Positions 1 to 14,100 of a stretch of 64,000 nucleotides of DNA are shown here, piece by piece. Below the pieces are notes generated by a model, which searched no databases, was not told the origin of the DNA, and saw only the letters and a program-made list of their open reading frames with translations. Made by a program: the position numbers and the translations under genes. Origin of the DNA: Leucaena leucocephala (Eukaryota > Streptophyta > Magnoliopsida > Fabales > Fabaceae); contig CM073537.1 of the NCBI GenBank assembly GCA_037074615.1, positions 16,821,989 to 16,885,988 of the forward strand, read 5' to 3'. The stretch's first letter is position 1. Every line of letters begins with the position of its first letter.

Positions 1-1033
1 ATATGATAATGATTCTTTATAAATATTCTAATTGCAATAATGGTAATAAATTAATAATGCAATCTTAGGTTGAATTTGGATGAGGATCTTTCATAGTGGA
101 AGACATGCTTGAATTCCATTCTTCAACTATTTCAATCCATTTGCGCAGTCTCCTTGTGTGGACAACCTTTTCATCACACTTTATTTCACTTTTTCTTGAG
201 ATTTATATAATTCTTTAGTTTTTTCCATTTTCAAAAATATATGAGGAGGACCCACAAATTTGGACCAACTAATCAATTATGCACATTTTCCTGTGCCCAA
301 AAGGAAATGTACGACATTTTATTTAATATATTAGTGTTATCTTATACCTATAATGTTAAATTAAAAAAATAAAAGGAAAAAACCTAACAATTTGCTTTAC
401 CAGTATGAACTATCATCACTACTCTTTTATGTTAATAGACTGTTGCATCAAGGAAAATATTCTAGTTGGCTAAACAAAATATTATTTAGGGTTAAGTTGT
501 ATCCAACATTATAAGGTATTTTTTTCTAGTAATACTTAGTATCACAATTTTAAGGTCCTTATCACTACTAAGAAAAATATTTTAAAAAAAAATCATATAA
601 AAAATTACTTTAGAATATTAGATACAGTTAAAAAAATACTTTAAAATATTAAATATATTAAAAATTAGTTTAAAATATTGAGTGCTACTAAAATAATATT
701 TTAAGGTATTGAATGTATAAAAAATAATTAATTTATAATATCAAATATTACTGAAGAAATATTTTAAAGTACTGGATATAATTTTAACTCTATTATTTAA
801 TATAAACTTACTCGCCTAGATAAATATATTTCTTTCTTTCTTTATTTTATTCATTTCTTTATATGATAATTTCATCATATGAGCTTAATTCTATTTCGTT
901 CGGACATAAATATGGCTAACCACTAAGTCATTTCATCCACTTGGATCCACATCTGTACCTAAATATTGAGTCCCGTATTCAAATAGCTTAAGTATGTTTT
1001 TTTTTCTGTTACTCAAATAGCTTATTCAAATTA

Positions 1034-1306
1034 TTGTCTATAAATTTAGCTGGCAAAAAGATATGACATACGATTATTTAGAGCGTGTTCGATTTTTGGG
1101 GAGTACTACTTTATTGTGATTCTAGTCGCAACGTTTAGGGATGTATCCTAGCTTATAGGTGCCTAGGTTTATGTCTGAAGGTAATAAACGGCTCGCCCTG
1201 CCCGATATTGGTATCGCCTAGGAAGAAAGGAGATTTCATCCTACCTTTAGATCGTAGGTAAGCTCAACCCCTTTCTAAAAATTTTGTTATGACAAAAAAA
1301 AAAAAA
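1034..1306 (+). repeat. SINE-like dispersed repeat, family R1 copy A
   Basis: About 270 bp ending in a 13-base A run. It shares ordered blocks with 20207-20475 (+) and, in reverse complement, with 27541-27795 and 2861-2960. Shared landmarks are a GATTATTTAGAGCGTG-like 5' block, a central TATCCTAGCT block, TATCGCCTAGGA, and a 3' CCCCTTTCTAA block before the A-rich tail. I do not recognise the family. The poly-A end suggests a retroposon, but no clear RNA polymerase III box pair is visible. Confidence 0.6.
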
Positions 1307-2860
1307 GCTTTTAAGTATGTTGGTCTTTGAAAGAAGTTTAAATATGAGAATCTATAAGGCCCGACTCAACATGACTATAACTAATTAAATCTCAGCTCTG
1401 ATACCCTTGTTACATCCAATAATTGAATATAATATTCCTCCCTCTATATATCTTGTTTAATTTATAGATAAATTTTTTTAGTCTACCTTGTTTGGAAAAG
1501 TGAATGACGTTTCAAACCCAAACAATCAAGTACACAGAAGAAATGGTTTTGATTGACAGCTTTGTTTGCTAATGCATATCATATGAATGAATGAATTAAT
1601 TAGAACCCAATTTCCCTTTCACATTATTAAAAATTAGGTCTATAGTGGATCTCCGAATATATTAGGATTAGAATTGGCAAGTGGGAACGAAAAAGATAAC
1701 GTTGTGTGCAAATGGGGCGTTCAAAGAGAAAGTGGATAAATTAATATCATGCAAAGTTGTCACATAATTGACCATAATTTGCATAAATTAACAATAAAAA
1801 ATACGTATGAATGTGAATTAATTAACTAAATCATGGAGGCGTACACTACTAACCTTGCTGCCCAAAAAAACTTAACTTCGTAGAAATTTTACTATCGGTT
1901 AATACCAATACCAAATAGACACATGCAGGAAGAATCCTCCAATGAATTGCTTATGGGAATAAAAAATGATTTAAATGAAGTGACATGGTAGTTAATTAAT
2001 TATTACTAAATAAAAAGAAATAAGTGCCCCATGATTTAAGTATGATAAGATGTTCCCTAATAAATATTACAAATATTTGTATTAGTTATTTGTTGGCTTA
2101 TTGCCGTGTAAACTAGTAGATACTTATTATTAATCGAATCTTTAATATAAGACATATTTTATATTATAAATTATATTAGAGGAATATTATTTTTTTTACA
2201 ACACAGAGAATTAATTTAAGTCGGATTGAATCCCAATGAGACGGATGTTTTCTTTTTATTCATAGCATTTAACAAAGAAAATACGGAGAATCAACATAAA
2301 ATTAAGCATAATCATTGATTAAGTGCATATCATCAATGTCAATTAATAAATAAAACCACTGATCGCATGTGTGCCAAGCAACCTGAAATTGTTACATGGC
2401 CAATTTTAGTCAAACCTCTTTCTTTTTCAGTTTGGTGTATATAAAACCAAAATTGAATTGTAAGGTTGAAGGCTCTTTTGATTCATTACTATTATCATTT
2501 TCTCATTTTCAAGGATTCTCCTATACATAAATAAAAAGGACAAACTAGTAGCTTCGCTAATAGGCACCACAATTCTCAGCTTTGACGACTATTTTGATTA
2601 CTTTTAATTCTTTTTAAGATTAATCTTATCATGTTGAGATAATCACTCCTCATTTTCTATTTACCAAATTGCATTTATTAATTTATTATAAGTCATGCTT
2701 TCAACTATGACGCAATCTCGTAGTATTTTAAACTTGTTCTTAGTAGGGGTGATATTTTCATTCACAGCCTAAAATAATTTTGAACTTGATCGAAATGACC
2801 AAGAAAAAGACGAAAAAACAGCATCGTGTATTTTAAAACTATGCTTCTGACATTTGTGTT

Positions 2861-2960
2861 TTTTGGTATAATTTTTTTTAGAAAGAATTAGACTCACCCA
2901 CAATTTAAGGTAAAACGAAATCTCTATTCTTCCTAAACAATACCAATATTAGTTATAGAA
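2861..2960 (-). repeat. Partial copy of repeat family R1 (copy D)
   Basis: Read on the minus strand, this matches the 3' half of family R1: the TATTGGTATTG block, an AGAGATTTCG block, a GTGGGTGAGTCTAA block and the CTTTCTAAA end. The 5' half is missing, so it is truncated or decayed. Confidence 0.5.
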
Positions 2961-5900
2961 TACGTTTGTGACATTTGTCCAAAAAACAAGCAGATTCTCA
3001 TATTATAACGAAATATCATTTATCTATAATTTTAGAGACCTGATTAAAAATAAGATGAAGTTATAAAATATAATAAAAAAAATATACAAGTGAAAATATA
3101 AGAGCCTGATTAAAATAATTTGAAACAATAGGGGCCTCTAGACTAATTTTTCCTAAAAATAACTATAATATAATAATAACAACTAATAGAAATAAAGCGT
3201 GCAATTGACATCATAGGGATCATATTGAATAGTGAAGTCAATGTTATAGTATAATAGTGCCATTATTGTCCGATGAGTTGAACTTCATGGTATAAAACCT
3301 TAGTTAATTTCCAATACAGTAATCAAATTAAGTTAGAAATATATATTATTAATTATATACTCGGAAATTGTAAAACGTAACGTACAAACATTTCGAAATA
3401 TTTTTTGATGTGTGAGTGTGTATTAATCAAATAATTTAGTCTACCAATGCAACAAAAGACTTTGAGATTAATTAATAGGTATATTGGGGACTAAGTTTCA
3501 TAATTAGTTGCTCCAGAAGCAACTGAACACATTCAAACTGACACATAACTGAATTTTTGGAGTATTATTTTAAAACAAATTAAAGAGAGACTCAGTAAAA
3601 AAAACACTAATGTTTAAGTCTATTAACTAATTGGTTGAAAAAATAATTTATTTGTAAAAAAAAAAATTAGTTGGGGTGTGTTGGGGCTGTGAGCACATGC
3701 AAGGTCACATATTTGTCTTTGATAGGCCAGCTAATTTAGTTAATTAATTAATAATCTGATATTAAAATTTACAAAATTCTCACACAATTATTATTCAAGA
3801 CAAAATTAGAAATGGCTCTTACTTGTAAAATGAAGAAGGTCGTTTCACAGTATTTTTATTAGCAATTTGTTTTAGTTGTCCATCCCTTGGTATTTGTATG
3901 ATTGATTTTTTGTTTTTTTAAAACATGTAGGTCAGACTTATTTTTTATCTAATATTATTTATATTGTCTCATACCAAATTTGATTGAGAAAGTTGGAAAA
4001 AAAAAACAGAGATCATGATATAAATTATCCATTTTTAACGTAGCATTGACGCAAAATTGAAAAGAACACAGTTTTGTTCTAAGTGAATTATCCAAGAAAT
4101 TATTTAGACAAACTCACAAAAATACAATTTTAGTCCTATAATTTTACATAAAATTTTATTTTAGTTCTTTAATTTTAAAAAAATATTTTTCAATCCTCTA
4201 ATCCTAACATCATTAACAAAAAAAAAACTTGGTATTAAAATTTTAAATATTTACAAAATATTCTCAAATGTTAACATATTAATTTTAATTTTAAAAAATA
4301 ATAATGATTGACACAAAAAATTATCATTTGAGACTAATAATATTAGGGTTAAAATACTTTCTAAATGGCCAAATATGTGTATGTATCATATAGAAGTTTT
4401 TTTTTTTATTTCGGTTTGACTCATGAATACGACTCAGTTTTATTTTATGTTTTAAAGAATCAACATTAATTTATAATACAGCAATTTAACTATTTAATTA
4501 ATTCAACAGTGAAAGTGAGATAGTGATTAAAAATTCATTATTTTTTTATTCAAGAGAACAATGATTCCTCTATAATAACGTTGAATATATATATATATAT
4601 ATATTAGTTATAATTGTTTTGACGATTATTAGATTAATGTCTTTACTCAATTGTATTCAGTCGATGACGTGGAAATCATTTGTTTGTTTAATGATGAGTT
4701 TGATCAATAATGTAGGCATGCTGCTTATTATCAAAGCTAGATGATGAGGATGGCGAGCACGCACGCACCCACCCAGCATTTTAAATGAAAATATCTTAAT
4801 TAATACCCTCTTTTCAATTTCTCTCTGAAGCTGGAATTTTGCAACTTTTCTTTCCCAATTGCCTACAAAATCTTTCGTTTTCACAACTTTTTAGCCAAAC
4901 ACTTGTTGAAAATACATCATACTCTAGGTGTCAAGTTGCCTTACTCTAGGTTAAACGGTTGTTTATCCTCTTATTAATCAAAAAGTTCATGGTTAAATTT
5001 TTACCTATCTTCATCTGCCAAGGTTTAACCTATCATCGACAGGAGTTCTAGTAGCCAATAGTAGTTGGCGGTGGGATTATTTTTATTTTTTTTTCTAGTT
5101 AAGAATATTTTGATAAAGGTATATCAAAACTTATTTAATGTCAAAACTTATCAAATTTCTCGATAATTTAATGATTTTTACAGATTTTGGAGTATTTTAA
5201 GGCCATATATGGGACCTTATCCAATGATAATGGTGAAGGGTTAAACTAAGTTAGAGACATTCAATTAATGGAAACCCACATTATTCTTATATATATCTAA
5301 ATGGTATCATTAATTACCAATTAAACTCACTACTTTTTCATAACCATTATTATTTGACTGATGCTAAATTGCACCATTAAAATAAGTACCACGAATTCTG
5401 TAATGTTGTATGCCATAGAAGCTATTATAATTCAAACGTCTCTTATTGCATATTGATGAATTGAATGAACTAACTCAAAAATGGCTTTTCACTACCGCTA
5501 AACGCTAAAAGACGTACGGTGCGTCTCATATTGACATGATAATATAATAAAATTAAGCATATCGCGTTCAATAATCGTATTAAAAAGGTGTTTTTTTTAT
5601 AGATATTTAAATAATAAGTAATTAAGATGAGGACATGAAGGAGGATATGTGAGTTGGCGAGTACGCAGCCTCTTTGGCAATTGCCAATTTGAAGTTTTAA
5701 ATAAAATAATAACTGGGGAAGGGATGAGTACGAAAAAAAAATTGAAATTAATTAAATTGGACTAAGGAATTGGTCAATAATTGTACATTCAGAAAAAGGG
5801 GGAGGGGGATTGTGTATGGAATATTAGAATTTATTTTTATTTATTTATTTATTTATTTTATTCTAATTATAGCAGATACAGTCAGCTTATAATTATAAAG

Positions 5901-6107
5901 AATGATAAATTTAAGCCTTGAATGACTTGTTAACATTGAGGAATCCCCTAACTCGAAAGTCAAATCCTAGCATATCTAATCTATGATTGGATTTTGAAAT
6001 ATTTAAAATATGAATATTTTTCATTAGTCTTATGAGAATAAAAAATTTAAGGAGAGGTAGAGAAGTTAGTATTTTATACTATTATATTTTTTTAATATAC
6101 AAATATA

Positions 6108-6624
6108 TTTTTATTAAAAATAATTTTATTTAAGATATTGCTAAACATATTTTTTTTAACAATAATTTAAATCTTATGGCTCGTTTGGATAGGCTTTAAA
6201 AAAAGACTTTTAGAAAAAAAAAATTTTAGATAGATTTTAGAAAATGACTTCTGGTAAAAAAAATGGTTATGAATAAATGAGTGTTTGAATAGTTATTATT
6301 AGAAAGATTTTTATAATTAATAAATTATTAGAAATAATATGATATAAAAAAAAATCTCTCTGTGTTTCCTGTTCTTCTCTCTCTTCTTCCTCTCTCATTC
6401 TAACAACCCACAACAACGATGAGACGATGGACTATAAGGACCCACGAGACCGACCACAACGCAGACCAGGCAACCCATGACACCGACCACAACAATGAAC
6501 TATGACGACCCATAAGACGTACTATAGTGACAAACCATGACAATAGAAAAAAATAATTTTTATTAAAAATAATTTTATTTAAGATACTGTCAAACATATC
6601 TCTTTTAAAGATAATTTAAATCTT
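6108..6624. repeat. Direct repeats of ~70 bp flanking a 380-bp insert
   Basis: Positions 6108-6176 and 6557-6624 are roughly 85% identical and in the same orientation. The DNA between starts with a 'gctcgtttggataggc' type block and ends in a purine/pyrimidine-biased region with a loose ~32-bp repeat (6425-6530). The arrangement could be an insertion flanked by duplicated DNA or a degenerate LTR-like element. No coding capacity is seen. Confidence 0.45.
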
Positions 6625-6958
6625 GATTTATTAATTTACAAGTGATTAACTTCTTCCTCTGTTATTTTGCTCCGGTAGAGTGGGGCCCATGGGAAAGAAG
6701 AAGCATGTTTGAGTTTTGATTGGAAAATATGAAAATGCGATGTTTCGTTTGGGTCTAAACATGTTCCGCCAGGTGGCCTCTATTATTATGTCCCTCTTAC
6801 GTCATCACCCCCGTGACCCCTCAAATGCTGCTCACCTTATTCCTATTTTTCGACCCTATTTTTCTTTAAAAAAAATATTAAGTTCATATTAATTGTTATT
6901 ACATGTAGCATTAGCATGTAAATACAAATTAATGACAAAAGATAACTATTAAAAACGA

Positions 6959-7256
6959 GGAAAAATTAATTATTTGATCCTCTTAATTATAATATAATCT
7001 TTAAACTTTAATTTAGTATAATTTAACTCTTATAATTTTAACTTAGTTAAACTTTAATTAGGTGTAATTCAGTACATATAATTTAGTCATTTAGAACAAT
7101 AGTCTCCAATTTAAAAAAAAAACACTTTAATTTGGCAAGGTTCTTGTGCTTAATTTTAAATGAGTCAAAATTATAATAATCGAATTGCTCTAAATTAAAA
7201 TTTAATATTAGTTATAACCAAATTAATACTATAGTGATCGGATAATTAATTTTTCC
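6959..7256. mobile_element. Non-autonomous TIR element (MULE- or MITE-like)
   Basis: The ends are a perfect 14-bp inverted repeat (GGAAAAATTAATTA at 6959, its complement ending at 7256). A weaker inverted match continues inward for about 70 bp. The element is 298 bp, AT-rich and non-coding. Flanking 9-mers match only about 6 of 9, so a target-site duplication is not firmly seen. Confidence 0.5.
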
Positions 7257-7642
7257 TAAAATTAATTACTGGCCACTTCGTTGATGGCTAACAATTATTG
7301 ATAAATTTTTTTTTCTAGTATAACAAAATTTGAGGTGAATTAGGTCTCAAGTTTACTAATCAGTGTATATCTTTAAACTAAAAAAATATGTACAAATATA
7401 TTTATAGATCGTCTATCCATAAAATTTATATATCGGCAGTGTAATTTAAACTCACGATCTTATGAGTTATAATCAAACTCTTTATTAACTATATCAACTT
7501 TTATTCTCTAATAATAATTTTGCAATGAGATAAAAATATTAGAAGAGAAAGTATGTAAACTTTATAATAGGGTAAGAAACTTAGGGTCAATAGGGTAACA
7601 AGTATTTAATCATTCTACCTAGTCAATTAGAGTTTATACTGA

Positions 7643-7820
7643 TAATAAAAAATAGATTCTTATCTTATAAGGATGTGAATTCGATTCTTATTATTATTAT
7701 AATAATTTATTTAGTAGGCGATCTCGTAAATCTCTTATAAAAATTCTATGAGCTCTAGAGCTATGCTTTGAGTAGAGGATTTTTGTCGAACCTAATTATA
7801 TTTTTTTTATAAAAAAATAA
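7643..7820 (+). repeat. tRNA-derived SINE-like repeat, family R2
   Basis: About 180 bp ending in an A-rich tail. It shares blocks with 20005-20203, 57464-57590 and 57591-57717: a GATAATAAAAAATAG start, a box-B-like GAATTCGATTC, a GCGATCTCGTAAA block and a 3' GTCGAACCTA block. The box-B resemblance and A-rich end suggest a tRNA-derived SINE; this is inference. Confidence 0.5.
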
Positions 7821-8051
7821 TGCTATTTAAAATATGAATTTTGACCTTTAATAAAGTACTATTCCTGCAATTTAGTTATGATGATAAATACACCGATGTC
7901 AAAATGGGTGGCAACTAAGGGAAGTAGCGACAATTGTAATATTTGACTATATTAACACAAACGCCCAGGCAACAGGCAAGCCCTTCTCGCTTGCTTCTTC
8001 CTCTTTCTTCCTCAGACCCCACCTCCCCTGTTTCTTCATTCTTGCTATTCC

Positions 8052-8072
8052 TATATATTTATAAATATATAT
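8052..8072 (+). promoter_or_regulatory. TATA-rich core promoter of the H+-ATPase gene
   Basis: A TATATATTTATAAATATA tract lies about 90-105 bp upstream of the H+-ATPase start codon. It is followed by a pyrimidine-rich leader with CTT and TCA repeats and no upstream ATG between about 8075 and the start at 8159. Assignment as the core promoter is inferred from position and composition. Confidence 0.5.
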
Positions 8073-8158
8073 CCCTCTCTTCTCAGTTCACAAAATATTC
8101 ATTATTTTCATCATCATCATCTTCTTCTTCTTCTGGTATTTCCTCTGTTTCATCACCC

Positions 8159-11100
8159 ATGGGGGGAGACAAGGCAATCAGCCTTGAGGAGATCAGGAAC
8201 GAGGCCGTTGATCTGGTACTTCTCTCTCTCTTCTCTGCTTTACACGAATCACCTCTTAACATAACTCTCCTTCATTGCCTTCTATGCTATGCTACTTAGC
8301 TCTTTGCTTGCTACTTTATACTCTGTTTAATCATATCTATCACTGTTTCTGCGAAAGCAGAGGCATGCTCTGTTTCTGAAAAATTCTTCCTTTTTCTGCA
8401 TAAATTCTTCCATCGATCCCTCACATTGTAAGGAACCCAAAACATGAGAATCGGCTAAACATTGTCGTTTCTGTTAATTCCCTGCTAGATCCCAAACATG
8501 TGAGAGACGGATTAAGATAAGAAAAGAAAAAGCAGAGTTCAACAACCAAAAAGAGTTCTATTATACGTTTCATTTCTGTTTCCTCAAGTCGTTGTTGAGG
8601 ATGTGATTTTAACTTTGGATTCTTGTAATTAAGTTAACTTTATTTATTACCTCTTGGAGACGGAATATGAAGTACTTGAGCCGTGGTACTATAAGATAGC
8701 TATAATAACTCTGGCCTTTTCATTCCTGGAAAGAGCCACTTGATTAACCGTCCACGTTCAACGGTCCTGCCTCTGCCTGACACTACAGGGTCCGCTCTTT
8801 TATTTGTCCCTTTTGCCCTCAGCCTCTCTACGGACCCACTAGCATTTTGGTCCTTCCATCCCGTCACAATTGTAATTTAACCAAACGGGTATTTTTCAAG
8901 CCGCGATCGATTGTTGCGCGTGCACCCAATCACATGGGGGAGAGAGTGGTCTTGTCCCATCTCTCATACGATCTGGCTCAAGAGTCAACGGCTCATCATT
9001 GGTTGGCTCGCCTTTTTATGGCTTGTGCCCTATATCCGCATGCGGTTACTAAAATACTGGGGCCTGTTTGCCTGCCCCCCAGAGTTTCATTTTTTTGTTT
9101 TTAAGAAGAAAAAGGAAAATTATTATATATATAAGATGAACCCACAAGAAAAAATACAAACTTTTTTGGGCTGGAAGTGGAAATTTTGTTGCAAACACAA
9201 AATTTGGAAATCAATTTTATAACTAACAAAGTTAGATGATTAAAAAAAACAAAGTTGGATGATTAAGTTCTTTATGATGTATTGGGTTCGAACATAGAAA
9301 ATATTTTATTAGAGGAGGTAAAATTTATTTCAATAATTTCTACGTTTTAGGAGGATTCTTGCATGATACTGTCTGTTAAACCCGAAGAATGCAATCTGTG
9401 GAGCAGAAACAGAATTGTATCATATGTGCTATATCATATCACAAGTTTCCCTGACTCTGATGTTTTGTGTTTGTGTCACTGTCACTTGGGGAGGAAGATT
9501 CAAATGGAAGTCTTGAAAGGAAGCAAATGTTAATTCTTATGTTTCTAATGTTAATTGTTTACAGGAACGTATTCCCATAGATGAAGTGTTTGAGCAATTG
9601 AAATGTACCAGAGAAGGTTTGTCCTCAGAGGAAGGAGCCAACCGGCTTCAGATATTTGGACCCAACAAACTCGAAGAGAAGAAGGTCGGTCTGATCGATC
9701 AATGGCTCTAATTACTTCTCTAAAAACACAATTTTTTACTTGCCACTGATTCATGAAGCTAATAACTCTACTCAAGAAACTGTTACAGGAAAGCAAATTC
9801 CTCAAGTTTCTCGGGTTCATGTGGAATCCTCTGTCATGGGTCATGGAAGCTGCTGCAATCATGGCTATTGCTCTGGCAAATGGTGATGGAAGGCCTCCAG
9901 ATTGGGAGGACTTTGTTGGTATTATATGTTTGTTGTTGATCAACTCCACCATCAGTTTCATTGAAGAAAACAATGCTGGAAATGCTGCTGCTGCTCTCAT
10001 GGCTAGCCTTGCTCCTAAGACAAAAGTAATACATGTGTTTTTGTATCATATGATAGCTACCTAAGTGGGGTAGAGAACCCTATCCCAAAAGCTAGGTGTT
10101 GAGGTAGAAAAACTAACTCATTTAAATAGACCCACTAAATATCACATCCTTCTCAATGTGGGACTTAGTATTGCCAAGTATTCATCAGACTCAAAGTGTC
10201 TATGAAAATGATATGAAAATGTTGTGATGAAATAGCAGGAGGGTTTAGAAGACTTTTTAATTCAATTTCCTGAACAAGCATGCGTAGTGTATTGAATTAT
10301 TTGAGGAATTACAGGAGATAAATTGAAGTTACTTTTGACAGGTTCTTAGAGATGGTAATTGGACTGAGGAAGAAGCTGCAATTCTAGTTCCTGGAGACAT
10401 CATAAGTGTTAAACTAGGCGACATTATTCCAGCTGATGCTCGCCTTCTCGAGGGTGACCCGTTGAAGGTTGATCAATCTGCTCTGACAGGAGAGTCTCTT
10501 CCTGTGACCAAGAACCCTGGAGATGAAGTCTTCTCTGGTTCAACTTGCAAACAAGGTGAAATTGAAGCTGTTGTTATTGCTACCGGCGTCCACACGTTCT
10601 TCGGGAAGGCGGCTCACCTCGTGGACAGCACCAACCAAGTTGGGCATTTCCAGAAGGTTCTCACAGCAATTGGGAACTTCTGCATTTGCTCCATTGCTGT
10701 TGGAATGTTAGCTGAGATCATAGTCATGTATCCTATCCAACACAGAAAATACAGAGATGGAGTCGAAAACCTCTTGGTCCTCTTGATTGGAGGAATCCCC
10801 ATTGCTATGCCAACTGTGTTGTCTGTGACAATGGCCATTGGTTCTCATAAGCTCTCTCAGCAAGGCGCCATCACCAAGCGTATGACGGCCATCGAAGAGA
10901 TGGCCGGTATGGATGTTCTTTGCAGTGACAAGACCGGGACACTCACTCTTAACAAGCTTAGTGTTGACAAGAACTTAATTGAGGTCTTTGTAAAGGGTAT
11001 GGACAAGGAGCATGTCTTGCTTCTTGCTGCAAGGGCTTCTAGAACCGAAAACCAGGATGCCATCGATGCTGCCATTGTTGGAACGCTCGCTGACCCGAAA

Positions 11101-14100
11101 GAGGTATTATAACTTCTCTTGATCAAAGTAAGAACCAGAACTTTTTGACGTGAATTAATGATTGTATTTAACATGTTTGACTAATGTGCAGGCAAGGGCT
11201 GGGATTAGAGAGGTGCATTTCTTCCCATTCAATCCTGTTGACAAGAGAACTGCTTTGACTTACATTGATGCCGATGGAAGTTGGCACCGGGCGAGTAAAG
11301 GTGCTCCCGAGCAGGTAATTAACCTGATGGATTAGTTTGTGGTTTCAGAGAAATTATGGTTAATTAATGGATATCATTAATATTTTGTTTTGTTTTTCTC
11401 AAACAGATCATGACCCTGTGCAACCTAAGGGAAGATGCTAAGAAGAAGGTCCATGCTATTATTGACAAGTTTGCAGAGAGAGGCCTTCGTTCACTTGCTG
11501 TTGCAAGACAGGTTTTTCTTAGTTTTCATGAAATCATGTTGAGAGTATGTATTGGTATGTTTATTTCACTCATAAAACAAATTCCTTATTGGTTCTCCTG
11601 TGTCATTTATGCAGGAAGTTCCTGAGAGAACGAAAGAAAGCGCTGGTGCTCCATGGCAGTTTGTCGGGTTGTTATCACTGTTTGATCCCCCTAGGCATGA
11701 CAGTGCTGAGACCATTCGAAGAGCTCTTAATCTTGGAGTAAATGTGAAGATGATTACTGGTGAGTGCTGAAAACTTAGTAGTATGTGATACAAAGTCCCA
11801 CATTAAGTAGAATGGCATGTTCAATAGAGTATTTAACTGGGTTAATTTTCTCATCTCTCTAGCTAACTTTTGGGGTAGGGTTACACATGCTACTTAGGTA
11901 CCCATCAGGGAGTATCCTCTGTAATGCAGGATATGCATAACACCGTGCTTTCTCAATCTGATACCTTGTATTGCTTTTTGACCTGCAGGTGATCAACTAG
12001 CCATAGCAAAGGAGACAGGAAGGAGACTTGGAATGGGAACAAACATGTACCCATCTGCTTCCTTGCTTGGTCAAGATAAAGATGCAAATATTGCATCACT
12101 TCCTGTGGAAGAGTTGATTGAGAAGGCAGATGGATTTGCTGGAGTATTTCCAGGTTCATCATTCTCTTTAACAATTCTGTCTCTGCTACTTTCTCTCAAC
12201 AATTTTACTAGTCCTGAGTCCTGACCTTCATATATTATCTATTACTACTGTTGTTTTGCAGAGCACAAATATGAAATTGTGAGGAAATTGCAAGAGAGGA
12301 AGCACATTTGTGGAATGACTGGTGATGGTGTCAATGATGCGCCAGCTTTGAAGAAGGCCGATATCGGTATCGCAGTCGCCGATGCAACCGATGCCGCAAG
12401 AAGTGCTTCTGATATTGTCTTGACTGAACCTGGATTGAGTGTCATTATTAGTGCAGTCTTGACTAGCAGAGCTATTTTCCAAAGAATGAAGAACTACACT
12501 GTTAGTTTTGCTCTTTTCCATTTCTTCCTCTCTCTCTATCTTGTGAAAACCAACACTATCCTCACACATTTGTGTTACTTGTATTGCAGATCTATGCAGT
12601 CTCCATCACTATACGTATAGTGGTAAGTGATAAAAGCTACAATAATGACTAAAGTTAAGCATAGTTCTTGATTTTCAGTTTGAATGATTTTTGTTCTTCA
12701 ACGCAGTTTGGGTTCATGTTCATTGCACTGATATGGAAATTTGACTTCTCTCCTTTCATGGTTTTGATCATTGCCATTTTAAATGACGGTAAAATCCTCA
12801 ACATATTGTGTACTCTCTCGGCCCTTAATACAAGAGTTAATTAATTTTTTTAGGTAAATTAAGAAAACCAGATAAATCAGTCAATTATGACCAAATCTAA
12901 CCGCTTAAGATGAATTTATATTATATAATCCTCAAACTAGATCTTATATTAATTATAATTAACTGATTTATTTGATTTCTGTAATTTATCCAAAAATATT
13001 AACTAGCTTTCAAGAACCGGATTAGTACCTTATTATGCCTTTGTTGATTGAAAATGGAAATCTGACAACTATATCATCATTGTATCAGGAACAATCATGA
13101 CAATTTCAAAAGACAGAGTGAAGCCTTCTCCTTTGCCTGATAGTTGGAAACTGAAAGAAATTTTTGCCACTGGGGTTGTGCTTGGAGGTTACTTGGCTCT
13201 GATGACTGTCATATTTTTCTGGGCAATGAAGGAAACTGATTTCTTTCAGGTAAGAAAAAATTAAAGCTGTTCATATTATTACTCTATCAATACCTAAAAA
13301 TCATAGTTCTCTTCTTGGACTGAAATTCTTAACATAACTTATCATTCCAGGACAAATTCAAAGTTAGACCTCTGAATGACAGTCCACATGAAATGATGTC
13401 TGCATTGTACCTACAAGTGAGTATAGTGAGCCAGGCTCTTATATTTGTGACCCGTTCTCGTAGCTGGTCCTACGTGGAACGCCCCGGATTGCTTTTAGTC
13501 AGTGCCTTCATTATAGCTCAGCTGGTAAGGATATGAATGAAGTTATCATGAACTTGCATGTTTTGTTTCTTTACTGTGATCAGACAAGGTTAATGGGAAT
13601 AAATCTTGAACTTCATGGACTTCAATTGCAGATTGCTACCTTCATAGCAGTATATGCTAACTGGGGATTTGCAAAGATCAAAGGAATTGGATGGGGTTGG
13701 GCTGGAGTTGTCTGGCTCTACAGTGTTGTCTTTTATGTTCCACTTGACTTTCTAAAATTCGCCATCCGTTACATCCTAAGTGGCAAGGCTTGGAACAATC
13801 TCCTAGAAAACAAGGTACTTATTAGATTTTAAAGAGATTAGGTATATATATTAGGTCTGTCTTTCTATTAAAATAGCTTAAGCCAATCTGATAAGACCTA
13901 CTTTAAGACTATATACCTCCATTTCATTCTCCAATTAGCCGACTTGTATACATGTCTTTCACAGACCGCCTTCACCACCAAGAAAGACTATGGAAAGGAG
14001 GAGAGGGAGGCTCAATGGGCACTTGCTCAGAGGACACTCCATGGACTTCAACCTCCAGAAACTTCTAGCATTTTCAACGATAAGAACAGCTACAGAGAGC

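Larger units (their letters stand above)
1..7900. other. AT-rich intergenic region upstream of the H+-ATPase
   Basis: I find no gene here. Open frames are short and lack any recognisable family. The stretch holds SINE-like repeats (1034-1306, 2861-2960, 7643-7820), a TIR element (6959-7256), a 70-bp direct repeat pair (6108-6176 and 6557-6624) and many A/T runs. Small frames near 4657-4884 and 6400-6597 on the minus strand fall in low-complexity or repeat DNA and are not supported as genes. Confidence 0.7.

Noticed and set aside
8847..9222. Overlapping open frames in a GC-richer block
   Set aside because: They fall within the first intron of the H+-ATPase, have no homology I recognise and end in low-complexity sequence.
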